DNA from: Nocardioides albidus
GTDB lineage: Bacteria; Actinomycetota; Actinomycetes; Propionibacteriales; Nocardioidaceae
Length of the DNA: 64,000 nt
Assembly: GCF_006335005.1 (NCBI RefSeq)
Contig: NZ_VDMP01000024.1
Location: 413,549 to 477,548, forward strand
Direction of reading: 5' to 3'
The notes below the pieces were generated by a model. The model had not been told where the DNA came from. It was given only the letters and a program-made list of their open reading frames with translations, and did no database searches. The position numbers and the translations under genes are program-made. Shown here piece after piece: positions 53,870-62,572 of the stretch; positions within the stretch are counted from its first letter, which is position 1, and every line of letters begins with the position of its first letter.

Positions 53870-54676
53870 CTACTGCCCCTGGTCGGGGACGGCATACCTC
53901 GGCCGGTCGCGTCGCACGACCGATTCGATGTCGACCGTGCGCAGCTGCTGGACCGCCACGCGGGCGCCGTCCTCCTCGAGCTGCTTCTCGGGTCCGAGGG
54001 GGAAGGTCATCGCGTCCGCGAGCACGGTCGGCTCGCCGATCGCGACGATGACGTACGGCGCCTCGATCCGCTCCCCGTCGACCTCGAAGCCGCCGTCCGT
54101 CTCGGCGATCGAGGTCTGCGCCACCACCCGCACGGCGCCGTTGATCTCGATCGCCTCGGCGCCCACCGTGCGCAGCTCCTGGATCGAGTCGAGCAGGGAG
54201 CCCAGCCGCACGCGGCCGTCCTCCTCCTTGATCGTGACCCGCAGCCCGGGCCCGGTCACCGGGACCAGGCCGGCCAGGATGTTGAGGGCGTCGACCTCCT
54301 CGTCGGCCTGGTCGAGCGCCGTCTGCCGCTTCGTGGAGTCGTCGCGCAGGCCGCCCGCGACCTCCTCGAGCCGGTCGATCTCGGTCTCGGTGCGCTGCCG
54401 GGTGCCGGCCAGGCCGTTGAGCAGGTCGATCAGCTCCTGCTCGCGCAGACCGGCGTAGGTGTCGTCCGTGCCGGCCGTACGCACCTGGGTGACGGCGCCG
54501 AAGCCGAGCAGCGCGAGGAGGGCGGCCGCGACCAGCTGCTTGCGCGAGGGGCGCAGCAGCGCCACCTTGAGCCGGTCGACGGGACTCTGCTCGACCCCCT
54601 CCGACGCGTGCTCCGACGCGTGCTCCGACGCGGGCTCGGGCTGGGGCTTGGACTCGGGCTGGGACGGGTCAGGCAT
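53870..54676 (-). CDS. DUF881 family membrane protein (Rv1825-like)
   Basis: Single-pass membrane protein of 268 residues. Charged cytoplasmic N-terminus (about 1-45) with a short Ser-Glu-His-Ala repeat, membrane helix at about 48-66 (LVAAALLALLGFGAVTQV), coiled coil at about 85-130, and an extracytoplasmic DUF881 domain (VTGPGLRVTIKEEDG, QELRTVGAEAIEINGAVRV, PYVIVAIGEPTVL). Function unknown; the conserved neighbourhood suggests cell-envelope or division roles. Overlaps the SBP gene by 8 bp. Confidence 0.9.
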   Translation of the reverse strand: MPDPSQPESKPQPEPASEHASEHASEGVEQSPVDRLKVALLRPSRKQLVAAALLALLGFGAVTQVRTAGTDDTYAGLREQELIDLLNGLAGTRQRTETEIDRLEEVAGGLRDDSTKRQTALDQADEEVDALNILAGLVPVTGPGLRVTIKEEDGRVRLGSLLDSIQELRTVGAEAIEINGAVRVVAQTSIAETDGGFEVDGERIEAPYVIVAIGEPTVLADAMTFPLGPEKQLEEDGARVAVQQLRTVDIESVVRRDRPRYAVPDQGQ

Positions 54677-55001
54677 GGAAGATGTGTCTCCGGATGGCCG
54701 CGACGTTGGTGAAGATCCGGATCCCGAGCACCACGATCACACCCGTCGAGAGCTGGCCGCCGACGCCGAGCCGGTCGCCGAGGTAGACGATGCCGGCGGC
54801 GATGACGACGTTGCTCAGGAACGAGACCACGAAGACCTTGTCGTCGAAGATGCCGTCGAGGTAGGCGCGCAGCGCGCCGAACACGGCGTCGAGCGCGGCC
54901 ACGACGGCGATCGGGAGGTAGGGCTCGACCGAGCGCGGGACGTCGGGCTGGAAGACGAAGCCGAGGACGACGCCCACGACGAGTCCGATCACCGCGATCA
55001 C
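54669..55001 (-). CDS. sbp: Small basic protein SBP (DUF1290)
   Basis: Membrane protein of 110 residues with three hydrophobic segments (IAVIGLVVGVVLGFVFQPDVP, VAALDAVFGALRAYLDGIFDDKVFVVSFLSNVVIAAGIVYLGD, STGVIVVLGIRIFTNVAAIRRH). The family is always found between DUF881 genes or near ftsZ-region genes in Gram-positives. It overlaps both flanking genes (4 and 8 bp). Function unknown. Confidence 0.92.
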   Translation of the reverse strand: MIAVIGLVVGVVLGFVFQPDVPRSVEPYLPIAVVAALDAVFGALRAYLDGIFDDKVFVVSFLSNVVIAAGIVYLGDRLGVGGQLSTGVIVVLGIRIFTNVAAIRRHIFHA

Positions 55002-55861
55002 GGCGCCTCACCTCCCTGGCCCTGGGGCCTCTCCTGCGCATACTCCGCCGACCGTAGCTGCCGCAGCGCCCCGGGCGCGGCAGGCAGCTTGAGCTTGTCG
55101 GCATTGTCCATCCTGTGCTCGAAGCCGTACTGCCGGGCCACCGCCAAGAAGCGCAGCCCGGCCTGGGTGTCGACGAACTTCGAGGCGAGGGTACGACGGT
55201 CGCCGATCGCCAGCACCGTGAACGGCGGGGCGACGCCGACGCCGTTGACCTCGACCGCCTCGCCGACGTTGCGGATCCCGCCACGGGCGTTGAGCCGCTG
55301 GCCGTTGATGGAGATCGCCTCGGCACCCGCGTCCCACAGCCCGTCGACGAGCAGGGCGAGGTCGGAGTCGCGCACCTGCTCGTCGGCACCCGCGTAGGAC
55401 GGGTTGTCGAGGGTCACCCGCACGCCGGAGCCGGTCACCGGACCGAAGCCCGTCAGCGCGCCCAGCTGCGTGCGACGCGCCCGCGCGTCGGCGTACCTGC
55501 GGCCGAGGGAGCGCAGCGACTCCTCGGCGGCGGCGTTGGCCGCGCGGAGCCCGGCGAGGTCCTCCTGGAGCCGGCGCACGGTGGCGCGACGGGTCTCGAT
55601 CCGCTCGATCAGGCTGGCCCGGCTGGCGTCGTCGACGTCGGCGTTCTGCGAGGTCTGCACCCCGGCGACCGTCACGAGCATCGCGAACAGCCCCACCACG
55701 ACGACCACGGCCACCCGGTAGCCGCGGGCGACGCCCGGTCGCGAGCCCGCGTCGCCCGTCAGCGCGGCGCGGGACGCGGCGACCTGGTAGTCGCGGTCGA
55801 GCGCCTCCTGGGTGATCAGCGCGAGCAGCGGGGTCCGCGCCCGGTCGAGGCTGTCAGGCAT
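54998..55861 (-). CDS. DUF881 family membrane protein (Rv1823-like)
   Basis: Second DUF881 protein, 287 residues. Cytoplasmic part about 1-48, membrane helix about 49-70 (RVAVVVVVGLFAMLVTVAGVQ), coiled coil about 80-125, DUF881 domain about 135-265 (VTGSGVRVTLDNPSYAG, GAEAISINGQRLNARGGI). About one third identical in outline to the other DUF881 protein, so the pair probably arose by duplication around sbp. Overlaps pgsA by 8 bp. Confidence 0.9.
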   Translation of the reverse strand: MPDSLDRARTPLLALITQEALDRDYQVAASRAALTGDAGSRPGVARGYRVAVVVVVGLFAMLVTVAGVQTSQNADVDDASRASLIERIETRRATVRRLQEDLAGLRAANAAAEESLRSLGRRYADARARRTQLGALTGFGPVTGSGVRVTLDNPSYAGADEQVRDSDLALLVDGLWDAGAEAISINGQRLNARGGIRNVGEAVEVNGVGVAPPFTVLAIGDRRTLASKFVDTQAGLRFLAVARQYGFEHRMDNADKLKLPAAPGALRQLRSAEYAQERPQGQGGEAP

Positions 55862-56423
55862 GACTGCGTCGCTCGGTCGTCGCGAGCAGCCGTCGGACCT
55901 GCCAGGCGTAGAGGACGCCGGCCCACCAGTACAGCCCGATCCCCCACAGCGCGAACGCCCAGCCGAAGACCTGCGCGAGGGTCGCCACCGTCCCCTCGCC
56001 GTCACCGAGCAGGAGCAGCGGGAAGGCGTAGAGCAGGTTGAAGGTGGCGGCCTTGCCGAGGAAGTGGACGGGCAGCGCGCTGTAGCCGCGGGTGCGCAGC
56101 AGCGGCACCAGGCCCCACAGCAGCAGGTCGCGCAGCGGCAGGCACAGCGCCACCCACCACGGGATGATGTCGCGCATCGCCAGGCCGACCACGACGGCGA
56201 GGATGTAGAGCCGGTCGGCGACGGGGTCGAGCAGCTTGCCGAGCTCGGTCATCTGGTCGAGCCGACGCGCCAGCCAGCCGTCGAGGAAGTCGGTGACGCC
56301 CGAGAGCATGAGGACGACGAGCGCGAGCACGTCGGCCTCCGGCCCGAGCACCAGCCACAGGAACACCGGCACCCCGAGCAGGCGCAGGAAGCTCAGCAGG
56401 TTGGGCACGGTCCACACGGTCAC
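55854..56423 (-). CDS. pgsA2: CDP-alcohol phosphatidyltransferase (PgsA2-like)
   Basis: Membrane phospholipid synthase of 189 residues. The CDP-alcohol transferase motif D-G-x2-A-R-x8-G-x3-D-x3-D is complete in DGWLARRLDQMTELGKLLDPVAD (split over about 48-70). Four to six membrane helices. By synteny it corresponds to mycobacterial PgsA2 (Rv1822), whose product may be phosphatidylglycerophosphate or cardiolipin; the substrate cannot be read here. GTG start overlaps the stop of the CNNM gene. Confidence 0.88.
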   Translation of the reverse strand: MTVWTVPNLLSFLRLLGVPVFLWLVLGPEADVLALVVLMLSGVTDFLDGWLARRLDQMTELGKLLDPVADRLYILAVVVGLAMRDIIPWWVALCLPLRDLLLWGLVPLLRTRGYSALPVHFLGKAATFNLLYAFPLLLLGDGEGTVATLAQVFGWAFALWGIGLYWWAGVLYAWQVRRLLATTERRSHA

Positions 56424-57475
56424 GACATCTCCTCCGAGTGGGCCGCGTCCCTGATCTCGCCGACGAGCTCCTCGATGACGTCCTCGAGGGCGGCGACGCC
56501 GAGCGTGGCGCCGGCCGGGTCGACGACCCGCGCCATGTGCGCTCCGCGGCGCTGCAGGACCTCGAGCGCATCGTGCAGCAGAGCGTCCTCGGTGACGGTG
56601 GCGAAGGGCCGGATCCAGCGGTCGGCGACCGGGCGCTGGCGGCGCTCCTCGTCGGGCTCGAGGACGTCCTTGATGTGGAGGTAGCCGAGCAGGTCGAGCT
56701 CCTCACCCTCGGCGACGACCGGGAACCGGCTGAAGCCGGTGGCTGCGCAGATCGCTTCGACGTCGGCGCCGGTGGAGCCGCGGACGACGGTGGCCAGCGA
56801 CTCCGGCCGCATCATCACCTCGGCGACGGTCTTCTCCGTGAACCCGAGCGCGCCGGAGAGCCGGTCGTACTCGTCCTCGGCGAGCAGTCCCTCACCATGG
56901 GACTCCTCGACCAGCGCGGCGACCTCCTCGCGGGTGAAGGTGCTGCTGATCTCCTCGTGCGGCTCGATGCCGAAGAGTCTCAGGATCGCGTTGGCGAGCA
57001 GGTTGACGACCACGATGAGCGGGCGCAGCACGGCGACCACGCCCAGCATGATCGGGCCGAGCACGAGCGCGGCGCGGTCCGGGCCGGCGATCGCGATGTT
57101 CTTCGGGACCATCTCGCCGATGACGACGTGGCAGTAGGCCACGATGCCGAGCGCGACGGTGAACGCGATGGGGTGCAGCAGCTCGTGCGGGACGTGGACC
57201 GCCTCGAGCGCCGGCTCCAGCAGGTGCGCGAGCGCGGGCTCGGCGATCGCGCCGAGGACGAGCGAGCAGACCGTCACGCCGAGCTGGATGCCGGCGATCA
57301 TGAGCGGCATCCGCTCCATGGCGCGCAGTGTGGACCGGGCGAGCCGGGAGCCCGCCTGGGCCTTGGGCTCGATCTGGCTGCGCCGCGCGGAGATCAGCGC
57401 GAACTCCGTGCCGACGAAGAAGGCGTTGCCGAGCAGCAGGAGCACCGTCACGAGCAGCGCGACGCCGACGCTCAT
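56420..57475 (-). CDS. CNNM/hemolysin C family protein, DUF21-CBS
   Basis: CNNM-type membrane protein of 351 residues: DUF21 domain with three to four helices (about 1-180, including GTEFALISARRSQIE and EMVPKNIAIAGPDRA), then a CBS pair (about 200-345) containing VAEVMMRP and FPVVAEGEELDLLGYLHIKDVL. Members mediate or regulate Mg2+/Co2+ transport. The CorC_HlyC domain is missing in comparison with its longer neighbour. Overlaps the upstream CNNM gene (ATGA) and pgsA2 (GTGA). Confidence 0.9.
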   Translation of the reverse strand: MSVGVALLVTVLLLLGNAFFVGTEFALISARRSQIEPKAQAGSRLARSTLRAMERMPLMIAGIQLGVTVCSLVLGAIAEPALAHLLEPALEAVHVPHELLHPIAFTVALGIVAYCHVVIGEMVPKNIAIAGPDRAALVLGPIMLGVVAVLRPLIVVVNLLANAILRLFGIEPHEEISSTFTREEVAALVEESHGEGLLAEDEYDRLSGALGFTEKTVAEVMMRPESLATVVRGSTGADVEAICAATGFSRFPVVAEGEELDLLGYLHIKDVLEPDEERRQRPVADRWIRPFATVTEDALLHDALEVLQRRGAHMARVVDPAGATLGVAALEDVIEELVGEIRDAAHSEEMS

Positions 57476-58815
57476 GACTCCTCCCCCGACTCGGTCACGC
57501 GCAGCGTGAGGCGGTCGATACGCAGGCCGTCCATGTGATCGACGCGCAGGACCGCCGAGCGCTCGGGGGCGTCCTCGTCGTCACCGGGCGGCAGGGGTAC
57601 GACGGCCTCGTCGCCGGCGGTCGCGATCCGGCCCAGCACCTTGAGCACGAGCCCGGCCACGGTGTCGTAGTCCTCGCCCTCGGGCAGCGGGACGCCGGTG
57701 AGGTCCTCGACCTCGTCGGGCCGCAGCAGCCCCGACAGCGACCAGGTCCCGTCGCGGCGCAGCCGGCCGCGGTCGCCGAGCCGGTCGTGCTCGTCGGCGA
57801 TGTCGCCGACGATCTCCTCGATCACGTCCTCCAGGGTCACGATGCCCGCGTGGTCGCCGTACTCGTCGAGCACGATGGCCATCTGGAAGCCGTCGCCGCG
57901 CAGGAGCGCGAGCAGCGGGTCGAGCCGCAGCGTGTCGGGGACGACGATCGGGCGGGCCATCAGGTGCTTGACCTTGACGTTGTCGCGCTCGTGCAGCGGC
58001 AGGGCCACGGCGTTCTTCACGTGCACCGTGCCGACGACCGCGTCGTGCTCGTCGAGGACGGGGAACCTCGACATCCCCGTCTCGCGGGCCAGGGCGATCA
58101 CCGCACTGGCCCGGTCGTTCTCCTCCAGGGTGCGGGTGCGCACCCGGGGCGTCATGATCTCGCCGGCGGTGCGCGTGCCGAACTCGACCGAGCGCTCCAT
58201 GAGCTCGGCCGTGTCGGCGTCGAGGGTGCCGACGTCGGCCGAGCGCTGGATGAGCGAGGCGAGCTCCGTGGAGCTGCGGGCGGAGCGGAGCTCCTCCTGG
58301 GGCTCGACGCCGAGGCGGCGCACGATGGCGTTGGCGCTGCCGTTGAGGACCTTGATCGGCCCGGTGCACAGCGCCGTGAAGAGCCGCATCGGCCGCTGCG
58401 TCGCCCGGGCCGTGGCCATCGGCAGCGCGATCGCGACGTTCTTGGGGACGAGCTCGCCGATCAGCATGGTGAGCAGGGTGCCGAGCACGAGACCGCTCGC
58501 GACGGCGGTCGGCCCGACCGCGCCCTCCGGGACGCCCAGCGCCTCGAGCGGCCCGCGCAGGAGCTCGGAGATCGCCGGCTCGGCGAGGAAGCCGATGCCG
58601 AGATTGGTCAGCGTGATGCCGACCTGGGCGCCGGACAGCTGGGTCGACAGCGATCGCAGCGCCCGGTCGACACCGATCGCGCCGGCGTCACCCGCGGCGG
58701 CCGCACGGGCGACCTGACTGCGGTCGACGGTCACGAGGGCGAACTCCGCCGCGACGAACAGCCCGCACGCGAGCACCAGGAGGATGGCGAGTCCCAGCAG
58801 TAGCCAGGGGGTCAT
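57472..58815 (-). CDS. CNNM/hemolysin C family protein, DUF21-CBS-CorC
   Basis: Full-length CNNM protein of 447 residues: DUF21 (about 1-195, EFALVTVDRSQVARAA, LIGELVPKNVAIALP), CBS pair (about 210-340, AGEIMTPRVRTRTL, FPVLDEHDAVVGTVHVKNAV, IVLDEYGDHAGIVTLEDVIEEIVGDI) and CorC_HlyC domain (about 350-440). The signature Asn-type Mg2+ binding residues of the family cannot be placed with certainty. Paired with the shorter paralogue downstream; the two may form a heteromeric transporter. Overlaps the acetoacetyl-CoA ligase gene by 4 bp. Confidence 0.92.
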   Translation of the reverse strand: MTPWLLLGLAILLVLACGLFVAAEFALVTVDRSQVARAAAAGDAGAIGVDRALRSLSTQLSGAQVGITLTNLGIGFLAEPAISELLRGPLEALGVPEGAVGPTAVASGLVLGTLLTMLIGELVPKNVAIALPMATARATQRPMRLFTALCTGPIKVLNGSANAIVRRLGVEPQEELRSARSSTELASLIQRSADVGTLDADTAELMERSVEFGTRTAGEIMTPRVRTRTLEENDRASAVIALARETGMSRFPVLDEHDAVVGTVHVKNAVALPLHERDNVKVKHLMARPIVVPDTLRLDPLLALLRGDGFQMAIVLDEYGDHAGIVTLEDVIEEIVGDIADEHDRLGDRGRLRRDGTWSLSGLLRPDEVEDLTGVPLPEGEDYDTVAGLVLKVLGRIATAGDEAVVPLPPGDDEDAPERSAVLRVDHMDGLRIDRLTLRVTESGEES

Positions 58816-60671
58816 CGGGTTCTGCGGCTCCTGCCCACGGTTCGGTACCAGTCGATCAGCTCGGGATCGTCCACACTACCGGGATCGTAGGCGCCGCCGA
58901 GGTCCTGACCCGCGAGCACCTTCTTGACGGGGACCTCGAGCTTCTTGCCGGTGCGCGTGTGCGGGATGCCCGGCGCCTGGATCACGACATCCGGCACGTG
59001 CCGCGGCGAGGCATGGCTGCGCACCGCCTCGCGGATCCGCGCGTCGAGAGCCTCGTCGAGCTCGACCCCCTCGGCCAGGACCACGAACAGCGGCATCCAA
59101 TAGCCGCCGCCGGGCTCCTCCATTCCGATGACCAGCGCCTCGCGCACCTCGGGCAGGGCCTCCACCGGCTCGTAGATGTCGCCGCTGCCCATCCGCACGC
59201 CGTTGCGGTTGAGCGTGGCGTCGGAGCGGCCGTGGATGACCACCGAGCCGTGGTCGGTGATCGTGATCCAGTCGCCGTGGCGCCACACGCCGGGATAGGT
59301 GTCGAAGTACGCGTCGTGGTAGCGCGCGCCGTCGTCGTCGCCCCAGAAGTGGAGCGGCATCGACGGCATCGGCCGGGTCACGACGAGCTCGCCGACCTCC
59401 CCGCGCACCGGCGCGCCCGACTCGTCGAAGGCGTCGAGCGCCACTCCCAGACAGGGCCGGGACAGCTCGCCCGGCCAGACCGGCAGGGTCGGCGCCGGAC
59501 CGACGAACGCGCTGACGACGTCGGTGCCGCCGCTGATCGAGCAGATCTGGACGTCGGGTCCCAGCTCGTCCTGGAGCGCCTCGTGGCTGGTCGCCGGGAA
59601 CGTCGAGCCGGAGATCCCGACCCGGCGCAGGCGGGAGAGGTCGTGCCCGCGGGGGCCGACGCCGGCCTTCTGGCAGGCCGCGACGTAGCCGGGACTCATC
59701 CCGTTCGCGGTCACGCCGAGCCGCGCGCTGAGCTCCCACAGGGCGTCGGGCGCGGGGTGGGCCGGGCTGCCGTCGTACGCCACCACCGAGGCGCCGGTGA
59801 GCAGGGCGCCGACGACGAAGTTCCACATCATCCAGGAGGGCGTGGTGTACCAGAACAGCCGCTCGCCGGGCCCGAGGTCGAAGTGGTACGCCGCCACCTT
59901 GGCCTGCTCCAGCAGCGCGCCGCCGTGCCCGTGGACGATCCCCTTCGGCTTGCCGGTGGTGCCCGAGGAGAACAGCACCCACAGCGGATGAGCGAACGGG
60001 ACGGAGACCGGCGCGAAGGGCACGTCGGCCGCGAGGGCCTCCGCCCACGCCGGGCCGCCGACGTCGAGCGTCGCCCGCAGCGTCGGCAGCGCACCCGCCA
60101 ACTCGGCGACGACGTCGCTGCGGTCGCGGACCTTGCCGCCGTGGACGTAGGAGGTCGCATGGACCAGCACGACCGGGTCGAGCTGCTCGAACCGGGCGCG
60201 GGCGGCCGAAGCGGCGTAGTCCATCCCGCACACCGACCACACGGCACCGAGGCTGGCGCTGGCCAGCAGCGCGACGATCGTGTCGGGCGTGTTGGGCAGG
60301 AAGCCGACGACCCGGTCGCCCTCCCCCACCCCGAGATCGCGCAGGTGGGCCGCCAGGCTCGCGGTCCGGCGGCGCAGCTCGCCCCAGGTGAGCTCGTGGG
60401 TCGCGGCCGGGTCCTCGGTCGCGCCGACCACGGCGACCTCGTCGTCGGGACGACCGTCGAGGACGGCGGCGGCGTAGTTCACGCGGGCCTGCGGGAACCA
60501 GACCGCGCCGGGCATCCGCTCCTCGGCGAGCGCCGGACCAGGCAGCTCGAAGCCGAGGTGTGCGGCGGCGGTCGCCCAGAAGGCGTCGAGGTCGCGGACC
60601 GACCAGGCCCACAGGTCGTCGTACCCGCCGTCGACGGCGGCGAAGCGAGCGAGGTCCTCGATCCGGCTCAT
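58812..60671 (-). CDS. Acetoacetate-CoA ligase
   Basis: ANL-family ligase of 619 residues that converts acetoacetate, ATP and CoA to acetoacetyl-CoA. Phosphate loop FSSGTTGKPKG at about 234-244, the AACS-type block SWMMWNFVVGALLTGASVV, ISGGTDVVSAF, and the C-terminal catalytic lysine in TGKK at about 576. N-terminal ACS extension FWATAAAHLGFE is typical. Slightly shorter than the usual 650 residues. Overlaps the acyltransferase and CNNM genes by 4 bp each, which is unusual company for a ketone-body enzyme. Confidence 0.9.
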   Translation of the reverse strand: MSRIEDLARFAAVDGGYDDLWAWSVRDLDAFWATAAAHLGFELPGPALAEERMPGAVWFPQARVNYAAAVLDGRPDDEVAVVGATEDPAATHELTWGELRRRTASLAAHLRDLGVGEGDRVVGFLPNTPDTIVALLASASLGAVWSVCGMDYAASAARARFEQLDPVVLVHATSYVHGGKVRDRSDVVAELAGALPTLRATLDVGGPAWAEALAADVPFAPVSVPFAHPLWVLFSSGTTGKPKGIVHGHGGALLEQAKVAAYHFDLGPGERLFWYTTPSWMMWNFVVGALLTGASVVAYDGSPAHPAPDALWELSARLGVTANGMSPGYVAACQKAGVGPRGHDLSRLRRVGISGSTFPATSHEALQDELGPDVQICSISGGTDVVSAFVGPAPTLPVWPGELSRPCLGVALDAFDESGAPVRGEVGELVVTRPMPSMPLHFWGDDDGARYHDAYFDTYPGVWRHGDWITITDHGSVVIHGRSDATLNRNGVRMGSGDIYEPVEALPEVREALVIGMEEPGGGYWMPLFVVLAEGVELDEALDARIREAVRSHASPRHVPDVVIQAPGIPHTRTGKKLEVPVKKVLAGQDLGGAYDPGSVDDPELIDWYRTVGRSRRTR

Positions 60672-61330
60672 GGGGTCAGGGTAGGCGCCTCGAGCACGAC
60701 CCGGGCCCATCCGCCGGCCGCGTCGCGGCGCCGGATCAGCTTGGCCGGGACCCCGCCCACGACCGCATGGTCGGGGACGTCGCCGCGCACCACGGAGCCG
60801 GCCGCGACGACCACGTTGCGGCCGATCGTCGTGCCCGGGAGGATCATCGCGCCGTGCCCGATCCACGAGCCGGAGCCGATGCGGACCGGCTGGTGAGCCC
60901 CGAACTGGCGTCCGATCGGGATGTCGGGGTTCTCGTAGCCGTGGCTGGCGTCGGAGACGAAGACGTCCTGCCCGAACCACACGTCGTCGCCGATCTCGAT
61001 GGACTCGTGCGCGGTGATGCAGATCCGCGCGCCGAGGACGCACCGCTCGCCGATCACGAGCCCGCGTGCCGGCAGCACCTCCTGGGTCGGTCCGTAGCCG
61101 ACCGCGAGGGTGGCGTACTTCCCGATCAGGGTGTCCCGTCCGACGTGGATCGCGGCGGCGTTCACGACGTCGGAGAGTGGGAACGCCAGGCATGCGCCGG
61201 GCGCGAACGTGCCGAACCGGTCGGCCAGATCGGTGCCGGGCGCGACGTCTCCGATGTGCTCGACCCAGCGCCAGGCGGAGTGGACGGACCGGTTCAGGAG
61301 GCGGCGCCAGGGACGCCGGAGATCGAGCAC
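60668..61330 (-). CDS. Hexapeptide-repeat acyltransferase (WcaF/NodL-like)
   Basis: Left-handed beta-helix acyltransferase of 220 residues. Hexapeptide repeats run from about residue 55 to 190 (IHVGRDTLIGKYATL, LVIGERCVLGARICI, VRIGSGSWIGHGAMILPGTTIGRNVVVAAGSVVRGDVP). Catalytic His is likely in DASHGY. Probably O-acetylates a sugar or wall polymer. The GTG start is the first gene of the minus-strand run; it diverges from the TagB/TagF-like gene, and both could modify the same envelope polymer (inference). Confidence 0.85.
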   Translation of the reverse strand: MLDLRRPWRRLLNRSVHSAWRWVEHIGDVAPGTDLADRFGTFAPGACLAFPLSDVVNAAAIHVGRDTLIGKYATLAVGYGPTQEVLPARGLVIGERCVLGARICITAHESIEIGDDVWFGQDVFVSDASHGYENPDIPIGRQFGAHQPVRIGSGSWIGHGAMILPGTTIGRNVVVAAGSVVRGDVPDHAVVGGVPAKLIRRRDAAGGWARVVLEAPTLTP

Positions 61331-61399
61331 CGGGCGAGGTTACCGAAACGCAACCTTCCGGGGGCCCTCGCCGGTTCGCCGGAGAACCGTTCGGGGCCG

Positions 61400-61411
61400 T
61401 AGAATCTGCTA
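61400..61411 (+). promoter_or_regulatory. -10 element for leaderless TagB/TagF-like gene
   Basis: TAGAAT at 61400-61405 ends 6 bases before the GTG at 61412, leaving no room for a ribosome-binding site. A leaderless transcript is likely. No good -35 is visible. Confidence 0.45.
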
Positions 61412-62560
61412 GTGCAGAAGCCCCACGTCATCGCGTACTTCGCCGACGACCCGACCCGGGTCTACCAGCTCCTCCAGTGGATCCCGGTGCTCGAGCGACT
61501 CGACGGCACCCATCCGGTGGGGATCTTGACGCGCGATCCGCAGACGCACGCGATCGTGGTGGAGCGCACCTCGCTGCCGGTGTTCCTCGCGCCCGGCTTC
61601 GCCGACCTGGCCGCGGCGTACGACGAGCTCGACCCCAAGGTCGTCGTCTACTGCAACAACTCGATGCTCAACTTCAACTCGCTGCTCGACGGCCGGATGC
61701 TGCACGTGCACATCAACCACGGCGAGAGCGACAAGCAGTCGATGGTGTCCAACAACGCCAAGGCCTACGACCGCGTCTTCGTCGCGGGCGAGGCGGCGGT
61801 GCAGCGGCACCGGTCCGCTCTGATGGAGCTCGACGAGTCCCGCCTGGTGCGGATCGGGCGGCCCCAGCTGGACCTGCGGCCCGCTCCCCTGCTGCCGGCC
61901 AGCGATCGTCGTACCGTCCTCTACGCGCCGACCTGGGAGGGCGACGCGGAGTACAACGACTACACCTCCGTCGACGTGTTCGGCGTCGAGATCGTCCGTT
62001 CGGTCCTGGCCGTTCCGGACGTCCGGCTGGTCTACAAGCCGCACCCGAAGGTCACGACCAGCCAGACGCCGGCGATCCGCGAGGCGCACCAGGCGATCCT
62101 CGACCTGGTCGAGCGCGCCGCCGAGCGTGACCCCGACGCCGGCCACGCCGCGATCTGGCAGGGCGACATCCTGGCCGTCTTCCCCGGCTGTGACGCGATG
62201 GTCACCGACGTCTCCTCGGTCGGACTGGACTGGCTCTACCTGCAGACCGACAAGCCGATCCTCATCACCGACCGGCACCACGACGCGGAGCGCCTGCGCC
62301 AGGAGGTGCCGGTCAGCCGCTGCGCCGACGTCATCGACGCCGACGACCTGGCCGGCCTCACCGAGCTGCTGACCGACCGCCTCGAGCACGACGAGCACCG
62401 GATGGCCCGCGCGGCGATGCGCCACCACTACTTCGACGACAACGGCGTGGGCGACAGCACGGTGCGCTTCGTCGAGGCGATCACCGACCTCGTCGAGCTG
62501 CGCGACCGGCTCCAGGGCGAGCTCCAGACCGGCGGCATCGGCTCTGTCGGGGCCGCCTGA
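61412..62560 (+). CDS. CDP-glycerol glycerophosphotransferase-like (TagB/TagF) protein
   Basis: GT-B-like polyol-phosphate transferase of 382 residues, similar to TagB/TagF of teichoic acid synthesis. VVVYCNNSMLNFNSLLDGRMLHVHINHGESDKQSM contains the catalytic-type His of the acceptor side; TVLYAPTWEGDAEYNDYTS and KPHPKV and DVSSVGLDWLYLQTDKPILI form the nucleotide-binding signature. No N-terminal membrane anchor. It may add glycerol-phosphate units to a wall or exopolysaccharide polymer; Nocardioides walls are known to contain teichoic acids. Confidence 0.85.
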   Translation: MQKPHVIAYFADDPTRVYQLLQWIPVLERLDGTHPVGILTRDPQTHAIVVERTSLPVFLAPGFADLAAAYDELDPKVVVYCNNSMLNFNSLLDGRMLHVHINHGESDKQSMVSNNAKAYDRVFVAGEAAVQRHRSALMELDESRLVRIGRPQLDLRPAPLLPASDRRTVLYAPTWEGDAEYNDYTSVDVFGVEIVRSVLAVPDVRLVYKPHPKVTTSQTPAIREAHQAILDLVERAAERDPDAGHAAIWQGDILAVFPGCDAMVTDVSSVGLDWLYLQTDKPILITDRHHDAERLRQEVPVSRCADVIDADDLAGLTELLTDRLEHDEHRMARAAMRHHYFDDNGVGDSTVRFVEAITDLVELRDRLQGELQTGGIGSVGAA

Positions 62561-62572
62561 CAGGCTGGGCGC

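Noticed and set aside
54599-54633. CRISPR-like repeat
   Set aside because: Units are 12 bp, contiguous, in frame within a gene and without spacers; no cas genes in the window.
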